Source of the DNA: JAUXJB01 sp965226855
GTDB taxonomy: Bacteria; Myxococcota_A; UBA9160; SZUA-336
Reading direction: 5' to 3'
Length of the DNA: 64,000 bases
NCBI GenBank assembly: GCA_965226855.1
Contig: CBDDEE010000030.1
Span: 62,001 to 126,000, forward strand
Shown: positions 25,001 through 34,043 of the stretch, piece after piece
Position numbering within the stretch: the stretch's first letter is position 1
Layout: every line of letters begins with the position of its first letter
Translations under genes and position numbers: made by a program
Notes under the pieces: generated by a model
Seen by the model: only the letters and a program-made list of their open reading frames with translations
What the model was told of the DNA's origin: nothing
Database searches by the model: none

Positions 25001-26383
25001 TCAGCGACAGGTCGGGAGCGTCGGGGGCTCCGAACCTCGGGCAGGGGGGAGGCGAGCCTCGAGCAGGTAGTCGCGAATGACAGCGTCAACACACTCGTTT
25101 CCACGTCCGCTCGAAGTGTGACCGGGCGCGTCGACGGGGAGCAGCACGCCCGAGTCCAGAGCCGTGGCGAGCTCCTCACCCCAGGCGTAGGGTGTGACAG
25201 GGTCTCCGGTCCTGGCCACCACGAGAATGGGGGCGGCACCGCTGGCACCGAAGCTCGGCAGCGGAGCGGGAGCGACGGGCCAGAACACGCATGGCAGCGC
25301 CCAGTTCCAGTTCGCGAGCCCGAACAGGGGGGCGGCCCGCGAAATCTCCTCGGCGGCCACGCGCCACTCCGCCAGGCTCCTCGGCGCAGCCAGGTCCAGG
25401 CACGTCACAGCCAGGTTCGCCTCGAAGCTGTTCGGGTAGCTGCCGTCGGGGCGTCTCTCGAGGTAGCTGTCGGCCAGGGAGACCAGTCCCGAGCCATCAC
25501 CCTCGAGAGCGCGAGCCAGCGCCCGGCGCAGCGCGCGCGCACCTGAGTGCGGCAGGTAGAGCGACTGGGCGAGGGCAAGGGTCAGATCCGCGGGTCCCGC
25601 CGCCCGAACGCCGTCCTGCGACGGGATCCCTTCTCGCTCGATCCGCGCCTCGACCCGTGACAGCTCGGGCGGCGGGTCGAAGGCGCGCTCGAGAGCGACT
25701 GACTGCGCGAGCGTGAACTCGGCCAGTGTCTGGCCGGGCAACACGGCGCCGTCCAACACGAAGGCCCGCACGCGCTCGGGATGGAGCTCCGCGTAGACGG
25801 CGCCGAGCAGGCTACCGTAGGACAAGCCAAGATAGGACAGCTGCCGCGTTCCCAGCGACCGGCGCAGCAGCTCGAGGTCCCGCGCCACGTCGACTGTGCC
25901 GACGTGCGAAAGCACGGCTCCGTAGCGGTCCGCACAACGCTGCGCCACCGTGCGCGCGGCCTCTACCAGTACACGCCACTCCGCGTCGTCGTCGGGAGAA
26001 GGATCGGCGGCGAGCCAGAGCTCGAGATCATCGTGGCAGTCGAGACCCATACTTCCACCGACGCCCCGCGGATCGAAGCTCACCACGTCGAAGTAGGTAA
26101 GCAGCTCCGGGTCCATGTGCTCGACGGAAGCGCGCAGGTAGCTGACTCCCGACGCGCCCGGTCCGCCAGGGTTGACGACGAGAGGGCCGATGCGCCGAGT
26201 CGGGTCTCCGGCGGGCCGTCTGATCAGTGCGAGCTCCAGAGTCGTGCGGTCTGGGCGCTCGTGATCCAGTGGAACGCGGAGCACCGCGCACTCCAGCCCA
26301 GCCGCGCATTGCGTCCAGTCCAACTCGGCCGCCCACGCCGCGGCAGGCTGGGATAGGAGGGTGATCCAGACCAGCGTGGCCAC
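25001..26383 (-). CDS. Secreted TAP-like alpha/beta hydrolase (tripeptidyl aminopeptidase family)
   Basis: Exported serine hydrolase resembling Streptomyces tripeptidyl aminopeptidases. Catalytic elements: nucleophile in GLSYGSLLG, acid in VARTGDPVTPY, histidine in VDAPGHTSSG; oxyanion region LVVNPGGPGASGVSY. GTG 26383 gives a short signal peptide (VATLVWITLLSQPAAAWA); the long upstream frame is antisense to the hemerythrin and RNase D region and is rejected. 460 residues. Divergent from the hemerythrin gene, with starts only 33 nt apart. Confidence 0.85.
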   Translation of the reverse strand: MATLVWITLLSQPAAAWAAELDWTQCAAGLECAVLRVPLDHERPDRTTLELALIRRPAGDPTRRIGPLVVNPGGPGASGVSYLRASVEHMDPELLTYFDVVSFDPRGVGGSMGLDCHDDLELWLAADPSPDDDAEWRVLVEAARTVAQRCADRYGAVLSHVGTVDVARDLELLRRSLGTRQLSYLGLSYGSLLGAVYAELHPERVRAFVLDGAVLPGQTLAEFTLAQSVALERAFDPPPELSRVEARIEREGIPSQDGVRAAGPADLTLALAQSLYLPHSGARALRRALARALEGDGSGLVSLADSYLERRPDGSYPNSFEANLAVTCLDLAAPRSLAEWRVAAEEISRAAPLFGLANWNWALPCVFWPVAPAPLPSFGASGAAPILVVARTGDPVTPYAWGEELATALDSGVLLPVDAPGHTSSGRGNECVDAVIRDYLLEARLPPARGSEPPTLPTCR

Positions 26384-26416
26384 CGCAGCCGCCCTGCATA
26401 GTAGACTTGCGGCGAA

Positions 26417-26830
26417 ATGGCGGAGACACCGAGCGACGTTCGGGATCTCAAGGGTTGGTGGACCGAGCGCGGCGAGGTCAGCGGGCTGATTCGCAGGCTG
26501 ATCGCGACGCTCGACAGCGAGGAGGCGGAGCAGGTCGGCCCGACTTTCCGCGAGTTCGAGAGCGTGATCCGCGACCACCTTCGGACCGAGGAGGAGGTCG
26601 TCTTCCCGATGAGTGAGGAACGGAATCCGGAGCAGGCCCAGCCCATCCACAGCCTGCGCCTGGCCCACATCGGGATCCGAGGCGACCTGGAGCGCATCGG
26701 CGAGCAGATCGGGCTGGCGCATCTCGACGCGGCTCGGGCGATGCTCGAGGCCTTCCTGGACAGCTTCAGCGCACACGAACGGCTCGAAGACCAGCTCCTC
26801 CACATCCTCAAGAACTCCGGAACCTCCTGA
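26417..26830 (+). CDS. Hemerythrin HHE cation-binding domain protein
   Basis: 137-residue four-helix protein with hemerythrin-type iron ligands: Glu/His in FESVIRDHLRTEEEVVFP, His in PIHSLRLAHIGIRGDL and His in FSAHERLEDQLLHIL. ATG 26417 follows the start of the divergent TAP-like peptidase by 33 nt. Hemerythrin-like proteins bind oxygen, nitric oxide or protect iron-sulfur clusters; the exact use here is unknown. Confidence 0.85.
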   Translation: MAETPSDVRDLKGWWTERGEVSGLIRRLIATLDSEEAEQVGPTFREFESVIRDHLRTEEEVVFPMSEERNPEQAQPIHSLRLAHIGIRGDLERIGEQIGLAHLDAARAMLEAFLDSFSAHERLEDQLLHILKNSGTS

Positions 26831-26891
26831 GCACGCTCCGAACGAGCTAATCGGTGGGGAAATCACCCGCTTAGAAAAGGACGCGCCCCGA

Positions 26892-26920
26892 TTGGCCCTG
26901 GCCAGGCAGGCGGTTAGAAT
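26892..26920 (+). promoter_or_regulatory. Sigma-70-like promoter upstream of the RNase D gene
   Basis: TTGGCC (26892-26897) and TAGAAT (26915-26920) are separated by 17 nt; the -10 box differs from TATAAT at one base and the -35 from TTGACA at two. It is the clearest sigma-70 promoter seen in the window and lies 89 nt upstream of the chosen ATG 27009 (56 nt upstream of the alternative ATG 26976). Confidence 0.55.
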
Positions 26921-27008
26921 GACCCGGCTTTCGCCTGGCTCGCCGGACTCCTCCCCAAACCGTGCTGTCCAGGTCATGCCGATCGGGAAGGAGCAGTCCC
27001 CGGGACCC

Positions 27009-28244
27009 ATGTCCTATCCCTTTCTCCAGACAACCGAAGCAGTGGAGGATCTCGCCAGAGAGCTCCGCGGAGAGCCCGTGATCGGTGTGGACACGGAGGC
27101 GGACTCGTTCTTCCACTACTTCGAGAAGATCTGCCTGGTGCAGATCGCGGCCAAGTCCGGGATCTACCTGATCGACCCGCTGGCCGTCGGAGAGAACGGC
27201 CTGAAGCCGCTCGCCAGGATCTTCGCCGACCCGTCCGTACGCAAGATCTTTCATGCGGCCGAGTACGACCTCTACGTGCTACAGCGCCACAGCGGCATAA
27301 GGGTCCGGAATCTGTTCGATACGATGGTGTCTGCACAGCTGCTCGGGTATCCGTCGGTCGGACTGGCTTCCCTCGTCGAGCGACACTTCAACGTGAAGCT
27401 CTCCAAGGACCAGCAGCGTACCGACTGGTCGCGCCGCCCGCTGCGCTCCGCGCAGTTGGAGTACGCGGGCGCCGACGTCAAGTACCTGATCGAGATCTCG
27501 CGGACCCTCGAGCGAGAGCTCAAGGCGAAAAAGCGCTTGAGCTGGGGCATGGAGGAGTTCCGTGCGCTGGAGAAGCGAGTCTGGCCAGAGCGGAGCTTCG
27601 ACAAGCAGGGCTATCTCAAGATCAAAGGTGCCAAGAGGCTCTCCGCTCGAGGGCTGGCGATCCTGCGCGAGCTCTACCTGATGCGCGATCAGCGCGCTCG
27701 CTCCGCCGACCGGCCTCCCTTTCGGCTGCTCGGAAACGGAACGCTCATCGACCTGGCCCAGAGCCCACCGCGCTCCCGCCGATCCTATACCAAGCGCAAG
27801 GGCGTGACGGAGCTCGTGATGCGGCGGATGGGCCAGGAGATCACGGAGGCAGTGGCGCGCGGACTGGAGGGCCCTGAGCACGGACCCATCGAGCCGAAGC
27901 CCTCACGCGGTGCCCGCAAGCGCCTCGATCGCCGCGGCGAGGGTCGCCTCGACCTGCTGAAGCAGTGGCGCGCGAAGCGAGCCAAGGAGCTCGAGCTAGA
28001 CCCTGGAGTGTTCTGTCCCAACGCGACGCTCGAGCAGATCGCCTGTGCAGATTGTCCGAGTGTCGACGAGCTGCACGGGCTGAGCCTCAAGGACTGGTGG
28101 GTCGATGCCTTCGGTGATGAGGCGCTGCGTGCCACGGGGACCGAGCGCGCGGACAAGACGGCCCGTTCAACAGGGGAGCCCCCCCGCAAACGCCAGCGCA
28201 GCGGGGAGCGGCTCAGCTCTAAAGGCGCACCCGTGAAAGGCTGA
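27009..28244 (+). CDS. rnd: Ribonuclease D-like 3'-5' exonuclease with HRDC-type region
   Basis: DEDD-family RNase trimming tRNA and other RNA 3' ends. Exo I GVDTEAD (Asp28, Glu30), Exo II FHAAEYDLYVL and Exo III YAGADVKYLIE (Tyr...Asp, DEDDy type) are all present. The middle third (about 205-280) is HRDC-like, and the C-terminal 60 residues are basic and low-complexity. 411 residues. ATG 27009 is chosen by N-terminal similarity; ATG 26976, 11 codons upstream, is possible. The frame stays open upstream through the hemerythrin gene but that part is not coding. Confidence 0.85.
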   Translation: MSYPFLQTTEAVEDLARELRGEPVIGVDTEADSFFHYFEKICLVQIAAKSGIYLIDPLAVGENGLKPLARIFADPSVRKIFHAAEYDLYVLQRHSGIRVRNLFDTMVSAQLLGYPSVGLASLVERHFNVKLSKDQQRTDWSRRPLRSAQLEYAGADVKYLIEISRTLERELKAKKRLSWGMEEFRALEKRVWPERSFDKQGYLKIKGAKRLSARGLAILRELYLMRDQRARSADRPPFRLLGNGTLIDLAQSPPRSRRSYTKRKGVTELVMRRMGQEITEAVARGLEGPEHGPIEPKPSRGARKRLDRRGEGRLDLLKQWRAKRAKELELDPGVFCPNATLEQIACADCPSVDELHGLSLKDWWVDAFGDEALRATGTERADKTARSTGEPPRKRQRSGERLSSKGAPVKG

Positions 28245-28269
28245 CGCCCAGGGGAGACAAGGAGAGTCC

Positions 28270-29580
28270 TTGCGCGAGCTCGAGCGCATATCACAGGTAG
28301 AGTACGCACAGCGGCGGGAACGCTTTCAGACGCAGCTGGGCGAGAGCGTGGCGCTCGTTGCAGGTGCGCGTTTGCGGCAGCGCTCGAACGACACGGACTA
28401 CTTTTTTCGCCAGGATTCTGATCTCTACTACCTGACCGGGTTCGACCAGCCCGAGTCCGCCGCCGTCCTCACCCGGGATCGCTTTCTGCTCTTCGTACAG
28501 CCGAGAGATCCGCGCATGGAAACCTGGAACGGCCGGCGCCCTGGAACGCGGGGCGCCATCGAGCAGTTCGGAGCCGACGAGGCGTACCCGATCGACCAGC
28601 TCGGCGCGAAGCTGCCCAGCCTGATCGAGAATCGACCGCGCCTGTTGCACAGCTTCGGGCTCGATCGTGAGATCGACGAGGTGGTGCTCGCAGCCCAGGA
28701 GGACGTGCGCTCCCGGGTACGCAGGGGCGTGACGCTTCCCAGCGAGCTCGTCTCCCCCCACGCACTCATTCACGAGATGCGGATGCACAAGTCGGAAGCA
28801 GAGCTCGCCGTCATGCGGGCCGCCGCAGCCATCTCATGTGAGGCACACCACGCCGCGGCCAGGCTGTGCCATCCGGGCCGCACTGAGTACGAGATCCAGG
28901 CGGAGCTCGAGTGGATCTTCCGCAAGCGGGGCGGCAGCGGCCCGGCCTACTCCAGCATCGTGGGCTCGGGCGACAACGCGACGATCCTTCACTACATCGA
29001 GAACAGCGACACGCTCGTCGAGGACAGCCTGGTGCTGATCGACGCCGGTGTGGAGCTTCACTGCTACGCCTCGGACGTCACGCGCACCTACCCCGTCGGA
29101 GGCCGCTTCGAGGGCGCGGCCCGCGACGTCTACCAGGCCGTGCTCGAGGCCCAGGGCGCAGCGTTCGCAGCGACGAGGCCGGGCGCCACGCTCAGGAGCA
29201 TTCACGAAGCCGCGCTCGACAAACTCGTCGACTGCCTGGTGGAGCTCGGCGCTCTCTCCGGCGAAAAAGACGAGCTGATAGAGACCGAGGCCTACAAGCC
29301 CTTCTACATGCACAATACCAGCCACTTCCTCGGACTCGACGTCCACGACAGGGGCGACTACAGCGTCGACGGAAAGCCTCGGCCCCTGGAACCCGGCATG
29401 TGCTTCACGGTCGAGCCCGGCCTTTACTTCAGCACGACGGAAGAGAAGTCTCCCGACCACCTGCGCAGTATCGGGGTTCGCATCGAGGACGATCTGGTCA
29501 TCACGAAAGACGGCTTCGAGAACCTCACCGCTGCGATTCCGAAGACCGTCGACGATGTCGAGAGCTGGATGCGCGGCTAG
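28270..29580 (+). CDS. pepP: Xaa-Pro aminopeptidase (M24B)
   Basis: Metallopeptidase removing the N-terminal residue before proline. N-terminal creatinase-like domain (about 1-170; NDTDYFFRQDSDLYYLTGF is characteristic) and a pita-bread domain with all five metal ligands: two Asp in LIDAGVELHCYASDVTRTYP, His in NTSHFLGLDVHD, Glu in CFTVEPGLYF and Glu in GVRIEDDLVIT. 436 residues. TTG 28270 is used, with AAGGAGAG just upstream. It precedes an acetyl-CoA synthetase gene by 8 nt. Confidence 0.95.
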   Translation: MRELERISQVEYAQRRERFQTQLGESVALVAGARLRQRSNDTDYFFRQDSDLYYLTGFDQPESAAVLTRDRFLLFVQPRDPRMETWNGRRPGTRGAIEQFGADEAYPIDQLGAKLPSLIENRPRLLHSFGLDREIDEVVLAAQEDVRSRVRRGVTLPSELVSPHALIHEMRMHKSEAELAVMRAAAAISCEAHHAAARLCHPGRTEYEIQAELEWIFRKRGGSGPAYSSIVGSGDNATILHYIENSDTLVEDSLVLIDAGVELHCYASDVTRTYPVGGRFEGAARDVYQAVLEAQGAAFAATRPGATLRSIHEAALDKLVDCLVELGALSGEKDELIETEAYKPFYMHNTSHFLGLDVHDRGDYSVDGKPRPLEPGMCFTVEPGLYFSTTEEKSPDHLRSIGVRIEDDLVITKDGFENLTAAIPKTVDDVESWMRG

Positions 29581-29588
29581 GAGAGAAC

Positions 29589-31553
29589 ATGGCGCACGAG
29601 ATCGCAATCGAGTCGACCCTCAAAGAGAGGCGCAAGTTCAAGCCCAGCCCGGCGTTCTCGCGCAAGGCAAACGTCCCCGGCCAAGCAGCCTACAACCGGA
29701 TGGTCAAAGAGGCCGACAAGAACCCAGAACGGTTCTGGGCCAAGCAGGCCAGGGAGCACGTCACGTGGTTCACGCCGTGGAAGCGCATCCTGGATTGGAG
29801 GCCTCCCTTCGCGAAGTGGTTCGTCGGGGCCAAGACTAACGTCAGCTACAACTGCCTGGATCGCCATCTGGAGGGCGAAAACGCCTGGCGCAAGAACAAG
29901 GCCGCGATCATCTGGGAGGGCGAGCCGGGCGACTCCCGCGTGCTCACCTATGGCGATGTCTTTCGCGAGGTCTGCAAGTTCGCGAACGTGCTGAAGAGCC
30001 AGGGCGTGAAGAAGGGTGACCGCATCGTTCTCTACATGCCACTGGTCCCGGAGCTGGCGATCGCCATGCTGGCGTGTGCACGCATCGGCGCGGTGCACTC
30101 CGTCATCTTCGGCGGGTTCTCAGCGGATTCGATCCGAGATCGCGTGAACGACGCCCAGGCCAAGCTCATCGTCACCGCCGACGGAGGCTGGCGGCGAGGC
30201 AGGATCATCGAGCTGAAGAAGATGGTCGACGAGGCCCTCGAGGGCTCCCCCAGCGTCGAGCGCGTGATCGTCTACAGGCGCACGGACCACGGCGTTCCGA
30301 TGCGGGAAGGGCGAGACGTCTGGTGGGACGATCTGATGGCCGACTCCTCGACGGAGTGCAGCCCGGCGAAGCTCGACTCGGAGCACCCGCTGTTCCTGCT
30401 CTACACGTCGGGATCGACGGGCAAGCCCAAGGGCATCCTGCACACGACCGGTGGCTACCTGACCCACACCACGGTCACGACCAAGTACATCTTCGATCTG
30501 AAGGACGAGGACACGTTCTGGTGCACCGCCGACATCGGCTGGATCACCGGCCACTCGTATGTCGTTTACGGGATTCTCGCAAACGGCGGGACGACCCTGC
30601 TGTACGAGGGTGCGCCGAACCACCCCGACGAGGAGCGCTTCTGGCAGATCATCGACAAGTACAAGGTGACGATCCTGTACACGGCGCCGACAGCCATCCG
30701 CACCTTCATGAAGTGGGGCGACCATCACGTAAAGAAGTACTCGCTCAAGTCGCTGCGACTCCTCGGCACGGTTGGAGAACCGATCAATCCAGAAGCCTGG
30801 ATGTGGTACCGCCGCGTCATCGGCAAGAGCAACTGTCCGATCGTCGACACCTACTGGCAGACGGAGACAGGTGGCATCATGATCACGCCCATACCGGGCG
30901 GCGTGGTGACCATCCCGGGCTCGGCGACGCGACCATTCCCCGGTATTTCGGTCGACATCCTGCGCGAGAACGGCGAGCCGGTGGGTCCCAACGAGGGGGG
31001 CTTTCTCGTGGTCACCAAGCCCTGGCCAGGCATGCTACGGGGAATATACGGCGACCCGCAGCGCTACCGGGAGCAGTACTGGTCGAAGTTCCCGGGCCTG
31101 TACTTCGCCGGCGACGGGGCTCGGCGCGACAAGGACGGCAACTACTGGGTGATGGGGCGCGTTGACGACGTGATGAACGTTGCCGGGCATCGGCTCTCGA
31201 CCATGGAAGTCGAGAGCGCGCTGGTCTCGCACAAGGCGGTTGCGGAGTCGGCGGTCGTCGGACGCCCGGACGACATCAAGGGGACTGCGGTCGTCTGCTT
31301 CGTCACGCTGGAGCAGAACGAGCAGGTGAGCCCCGGACTGGACAAGGAGCTGAAGGATCACGTGGTCAAGGAGATCGGTCCCGTCGCGCGGCCCGACGAG
31401 GTTCGCTTTACGGACGCGCTTCCGAAGACGCGCTCGGGGAAGATCATGAGGCGCCTGCTCCGGGACATCGCCGCAGGCCGAGAGATCATGGGCGATACCA
31501 CCACGCTGGAGGACTACTCGGTGCTGGCCGCGCTACGCGAGGACGAGGGCTGA
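29589..31553 (+). CDS. acsA: Acetyl-CoA synthetase (AMP-forming)
   Basis: Activates acetate (or propionate) to acyl-CoA through acyl-AMP. Blocks: LLYTSGSTGKPKGILHTTGGY (AMP-binding P-loop), DIGWITGHSYVVYG, LYEGAPNHPD, DTYWQTETGG, and the C-terminal acetylation motif PKTRSGKIMRRLL whose Lys is the usual Pat/CobB target. 654 residues, normal for Acs. ATG 29589 has GGAGAGA upstream. The Trp that restricts the pocket to short chains is expected in the WQTETGG region, consistent with acetate. Operon partner of pepP. Confidence 0.95.
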   Translation: MAHEIAIESTLKERRKFKPSPAFSRKANVPGQAAYNRMVKEADKNPERFWAKQAREHVTWFTPWKRILDWRPPFAKWFVGAKTNVSYNCLDRHLEGENAWRKNKAAIIWEGEPGDSRVLTYGDVFREVCKFANVLKSQGVKKGDRIVLYMPLVPELAIAMLACARIGAVHSVIFGGFSADSIRDRVNDAQAKLIVTADGGWRRGRIIELKKMVDEALEGSPSVERVIVYRRTDHGVPMREGRDVWWDDLMADSSTECSPAKLDSEHPLFLLYTSGSTGKPKGILHTTGGYLTHTTVTTKYIFDLKDEDTFWCTADIGWITGHSYVVYGILANGGTTLLYEGAPNHPDEERFWQIIDKYKVTILYTAPTAIRTFMKWGDHHVKKYSLKSLRLLGTVGEPINPEAWMWYRRVIGKSNCPIVDTYWQTETGGIMITPIPGGVVTIPGSATRPFPGISVDILRENGEPVGPNEGGFLVVTKPWPGMLRGIYGDPQRYREQYWSKFPGLYFAGDGARRDKDGNYWVMGRVDDVMNVAGHRLSTMEVESALVSHKAVAESAVVGRPDDIKGTAVVCFVTLEQNEQVSPGLDKELKDHVVKEIGPVARPDEVRFTDALPKTRSGKIMRRLLRDIAAGREIMGDTTTLEDYSVLAALREDEG

Positions 31554-31595
31554 TCCGCTTCTCTGCACGACATCGCAAGGGGGGGTGAGCGCGCC

Positions 31596-32924
31596 ATGCG
31601 TTTCGTCGTCTGGATCCTATTAATCGGCATCGCCGGCGGGCTGACCGGCTACTTGATCACTCGCTTCGAGAGGAGTGCTCCCGAGATCAGGACGAGAACG
31701 ACAGTCGAGTGGGTCGGGGAGACGTACCACCACGAGGTCGGGATCTCGGACGAGGGTACGGGGGTGCAGCGCGTCCGGATCTGGCTCGAGAAGGATGGCG
31801 TGGAGCACGAGCTCGAGGACGTGACGTATCCCGGGAGTCTCTTCAGCGGTGGCGAGCGCAGCGGCCCGCAGCGTCTCGAAGCGGTCATCGACCCCCTCGC
31901 GATGGGGCTGTCGGACGGGCAGGCCGTCCTCCACATCGAGGTGATGGACTACTCGTGGGCCGGGAACATCGCTACTGAGTCCGTGCCCCTGGTGATCGAC
32001 ACCCGCACCCCTCGGATCCGACTCGAGACTGGACTCACCTACGTGCGCCGCGGCGGGACCGAGCTGGTCGTGTACGAGGTCGACGAGGAAACCGCGACGG
32101 ACGGCGTGCTGCTCGGCGAGCTGTTCTTCCCGGGCTTCCAGCATCCCATCGATCCGACGAAGCGAGTCGCGTTCTACGCGCTGCCGCCGGACACGCCGCC
32201 CGACGCGGTGCCGTCACTCATGGCTGCCGATCGGGCCGGGAACGAGTCCTCTGTAGCCGTCCGTATCGAGGTGATCGAGCGCAGCTTTCCCGAGGACTCG
32301 ATCGGGCTCGATGAAGGGTTCATGCGCGCCAAGATCGCCGAGATCTCCGGCGGCCAGCCCCAGGACGTGCTCGCCGGCTACCTGGAGCTCAACCGCGACC
32401 TGCGCGCACAGAACGCGGAGACGATCACTGAGGTCTGCGCGGACTCGAGCCAGGATCAACTCTGGCAGGGCGCGTTCCTACAGCTGCCCAACTCGAGCGT
32501 CGGAACGAGCTTTGCCGCACGCCGCACCTATCGCTACGAGAACGAGACCGTCGACCGCCAGGTACATCTCGGCTACGACCTAGCCTCCACCTCCCGGGCG
32601 CCCATACCGGCCGCCAACGATGGCGTCGTGGTCTACGCAGACACCCTGGGCATCTACGGAAACTGCATCATTCTCGACCACGGGCTCGGGCTATTCAGCA
32701 TGTACGGCCACCTCTCCGATTTCAGTGTAGAGAACGGCGCCCTGGTCTCGCGCGGTGACGAGCTCGGGCACACCGGTACGACCGGGCTCGCCGGCGGCGA
32801 TCACCTACACTACGCCATGCTGGTGAGCGGAGTATTCGTAGATCCACTCGAGTGGTTCGACGAGAAGTGGATCCAGGAGCACATCGAGGTCAAGTTCGAG
32901 GTCCCGGTCGTCCAGGCGCCGTGA
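31596..32924 (+). CDS. Membrane-anchored M23 (LytM-type) peptidase
   Basis: Peptidoglycan endopeptidase or LytM-type activator facing the periplasm. An N-terminal helix (MRFVVWILLIGIAGGLTGYLI) anchors or exports it. Residues about 45-300 form an all-beta extension of unknown type. The C-terminal M23 domain has zinc ligands in HLGYDLAS (HxxxD) and HLHYAM, with YGHLSDF between them. 442 residues. The mutY start overlaps its stop (GTGA, 32921-32924). Confidence 0.88.
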   Translation: MRFVVWILLIGIAGGLTGYLITRFERSAPEIRTRTTVEWVGETYHHEVGISDEGTGVQRVRIWLEKDGVEHELEDVTYPGSLFSGGERSGPQRLEAVIDPLAMGLSDGQAVLHIEVMDYSWAGNIATESVPLVIDTRTPRIRLETGLTYVRRGGTELVVYEVDEETATDGVLLGELFFPGFQHPIDPTKRVAFYALPPDTPPDAVPSLMAADRAGNESSVAVRIEVIERSFPEDSIGLDEGFMRAKIAEISGGQPQDVLAGYLELNRDLRAQNAETITEVCADSSQDQLWQGAFLQLPNSSVGTSFAARRTYRYENETVDRQVHLGYDLASTSRAPIPAANDGVVVYADTLGIYGNCIILDHGLGLFSMYGHLSDFSVENGALVSRGDELGHTGTTGLAGGDHLHYAMLVSGVFVDPLEWFDEKWIQEHIEVKFEVPVVQAP

Positions 32925-33979
32925 TCCCCCGCCTCTCCCGCCCCAGACGCGACACCATCCGGCGACGCCTGCTCGAGTGGTTTGACGGCGCGGAGCGGGA
33001 CCTGCCCTGGCGCAGGACAAAGGACCCGTACCGCATCTGGCTCTCCGAGTCGATGCTGCAGCAGACCCGGGTCGAGGCCGTGATTCCCTACTACAACCGC
33101 TTCCTCGAGCGCTTCCCCACACTGCGTGCGCTCGCGGTCGCAGACGAGCAGGACGTCCTGCGCGAGTGGGCCGGTCTCGGCTACTACGCACGAGCGCGTC
33201 ACCTGAAGCGCGCCGCGGAGCAGATGCTTCGAGAGCACGAGGGCACTGTCCCGCGCGACGCGGCTGCCCTGCGCGCCCTGCCCGGCATCGGTCGTTACAC
33301 GAGCGGCGCCATCCGCAGCATCGCGTTCAACGAGCCTGCCGCTATCGTCGACGCGAACGTCAAACGCGTGATCGCACGCCTGGTTGCAGAGCCCTCGCTG
33401 CCCGACGCGGACATCTGGACCAAAGCCGAGGAGCTCGTCCCAGACGAAACACCCGGGCGCTTCAACCAGGCGCTCATGGAGCTCGGCGCGATCCTCTGCA
33501 CCCCGCGCAACCCCGACTGCCAGGCCTGTCCGTTACGGCAGAGCTGCCGCGCCGCCTCTCACGGAGACCCCGAACGCTATCCCGCGCCAGGACGGAAGAA
33601 ACCCCCGCGCGAGATCGCGCTCACCTCCGGCATCGTCAAACGAGGTCCCAAGCTGCTCCTGCTCCGCCGCCCGAGCAACGGCATCCTCGGCGGCCTCTGG
33701 GAAGTCCCGACCAAGGAAGGAACAAGCGTGCAGGCACTCGTCGACACGCTACGAGCCCGCACGGGACTGGAGACGCAACCGGGTGAGCTACTCGGCGAGG
33801 TTCGCCACGGCCTGACCCACCGCGCCTTCACCCTACAGCTCTTCACCCTGAATCTTCTCAAAAGCCGCCTCCGCCCAGGCCTCAAACAAGCAGCCCGCTG
33901 GTGCACAAGAACAACCCTCGCCGATCTCCCCCTCTCCACCCTCACCAACAAGGTCCTCCGGCTAGAACTTGGGGACTGA
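32921..33979 (+). CDS. mutY: A/G-specific adenine DNA glycosylase, C-terminus ending inside an R1 repeat
   Basis: Removes adenine mispaired with 8-oxoguanine. Catalytic Glu43 (LSESMLQQTRVE), HhH motif LPGIGRYTSGAI and catalytic Asp144 (AIVDANVKR), and the 4Fe-4S ligands Cys193, Cys200, Cys203, Cys209 (C-x6-C-x2-C-x5-C) are intact. The C-terminal half is the MutT-like 8-oxoG recognition domain. GTG 32921 overlaps the M23 stop. The last codons (LELGD-stop) are read from the left arm of an R1 repeat (AACTTGGGGACTGA), so the repeat supplies the natural stop codon. 352 residues. Confidence 0.94.
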   Translation: MIPRLSRPRRDTIRRRLLEWFDGAERDLPWRRTKDPYRIWLSESMLQQTRVEAVIPYYNRFLERFPTLRALAVADEQDVLREWAGLGYYARARHLKRAAEQMLREHEGTVPRDAAALRALPGIGRYTSGAIRSIAFNEPAAIVDANVKRVIARLVAEPSLPDADIWTKAEELVPDETPGRFNQALMELGAILCTPRNPDCQACPLRQSCRAASHGDPERYPAPGRKKPPREIALTSGIVKRGPKLLLLRRPSNGILGGLWEVPTKEGTSVQALVDTLRARTGLETQPGELLGEVRHGLTHRAFTLQLFTLNLLKSRLRPGLKQAARWCTRTTLADLPLSTLTNKVLRLELGD

Positions 33980-34022
33980 TAGAGCTGATTGGAAAGTCAT
34001 AATTAAGGACCGTCCCCAAGTT
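33966..34022. repeat. R1 dispersed inverted repeat, degenerate copy overlapping the mutY stop
   Basis: Left end AACTTGGGGAC (33966-33976) and right arm AATTAAGGACCGTCCCCAAGTT-type core (34001-34022) match the R1 family; the inner parts are diverged relative to the copy at 3391-3468. The left arm lies within the mutY reading frame and provides its TGA. Confidence 0.8.
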
Positions 34023-34043
34023 AAGTCGCGCTAGTATTTGTGG

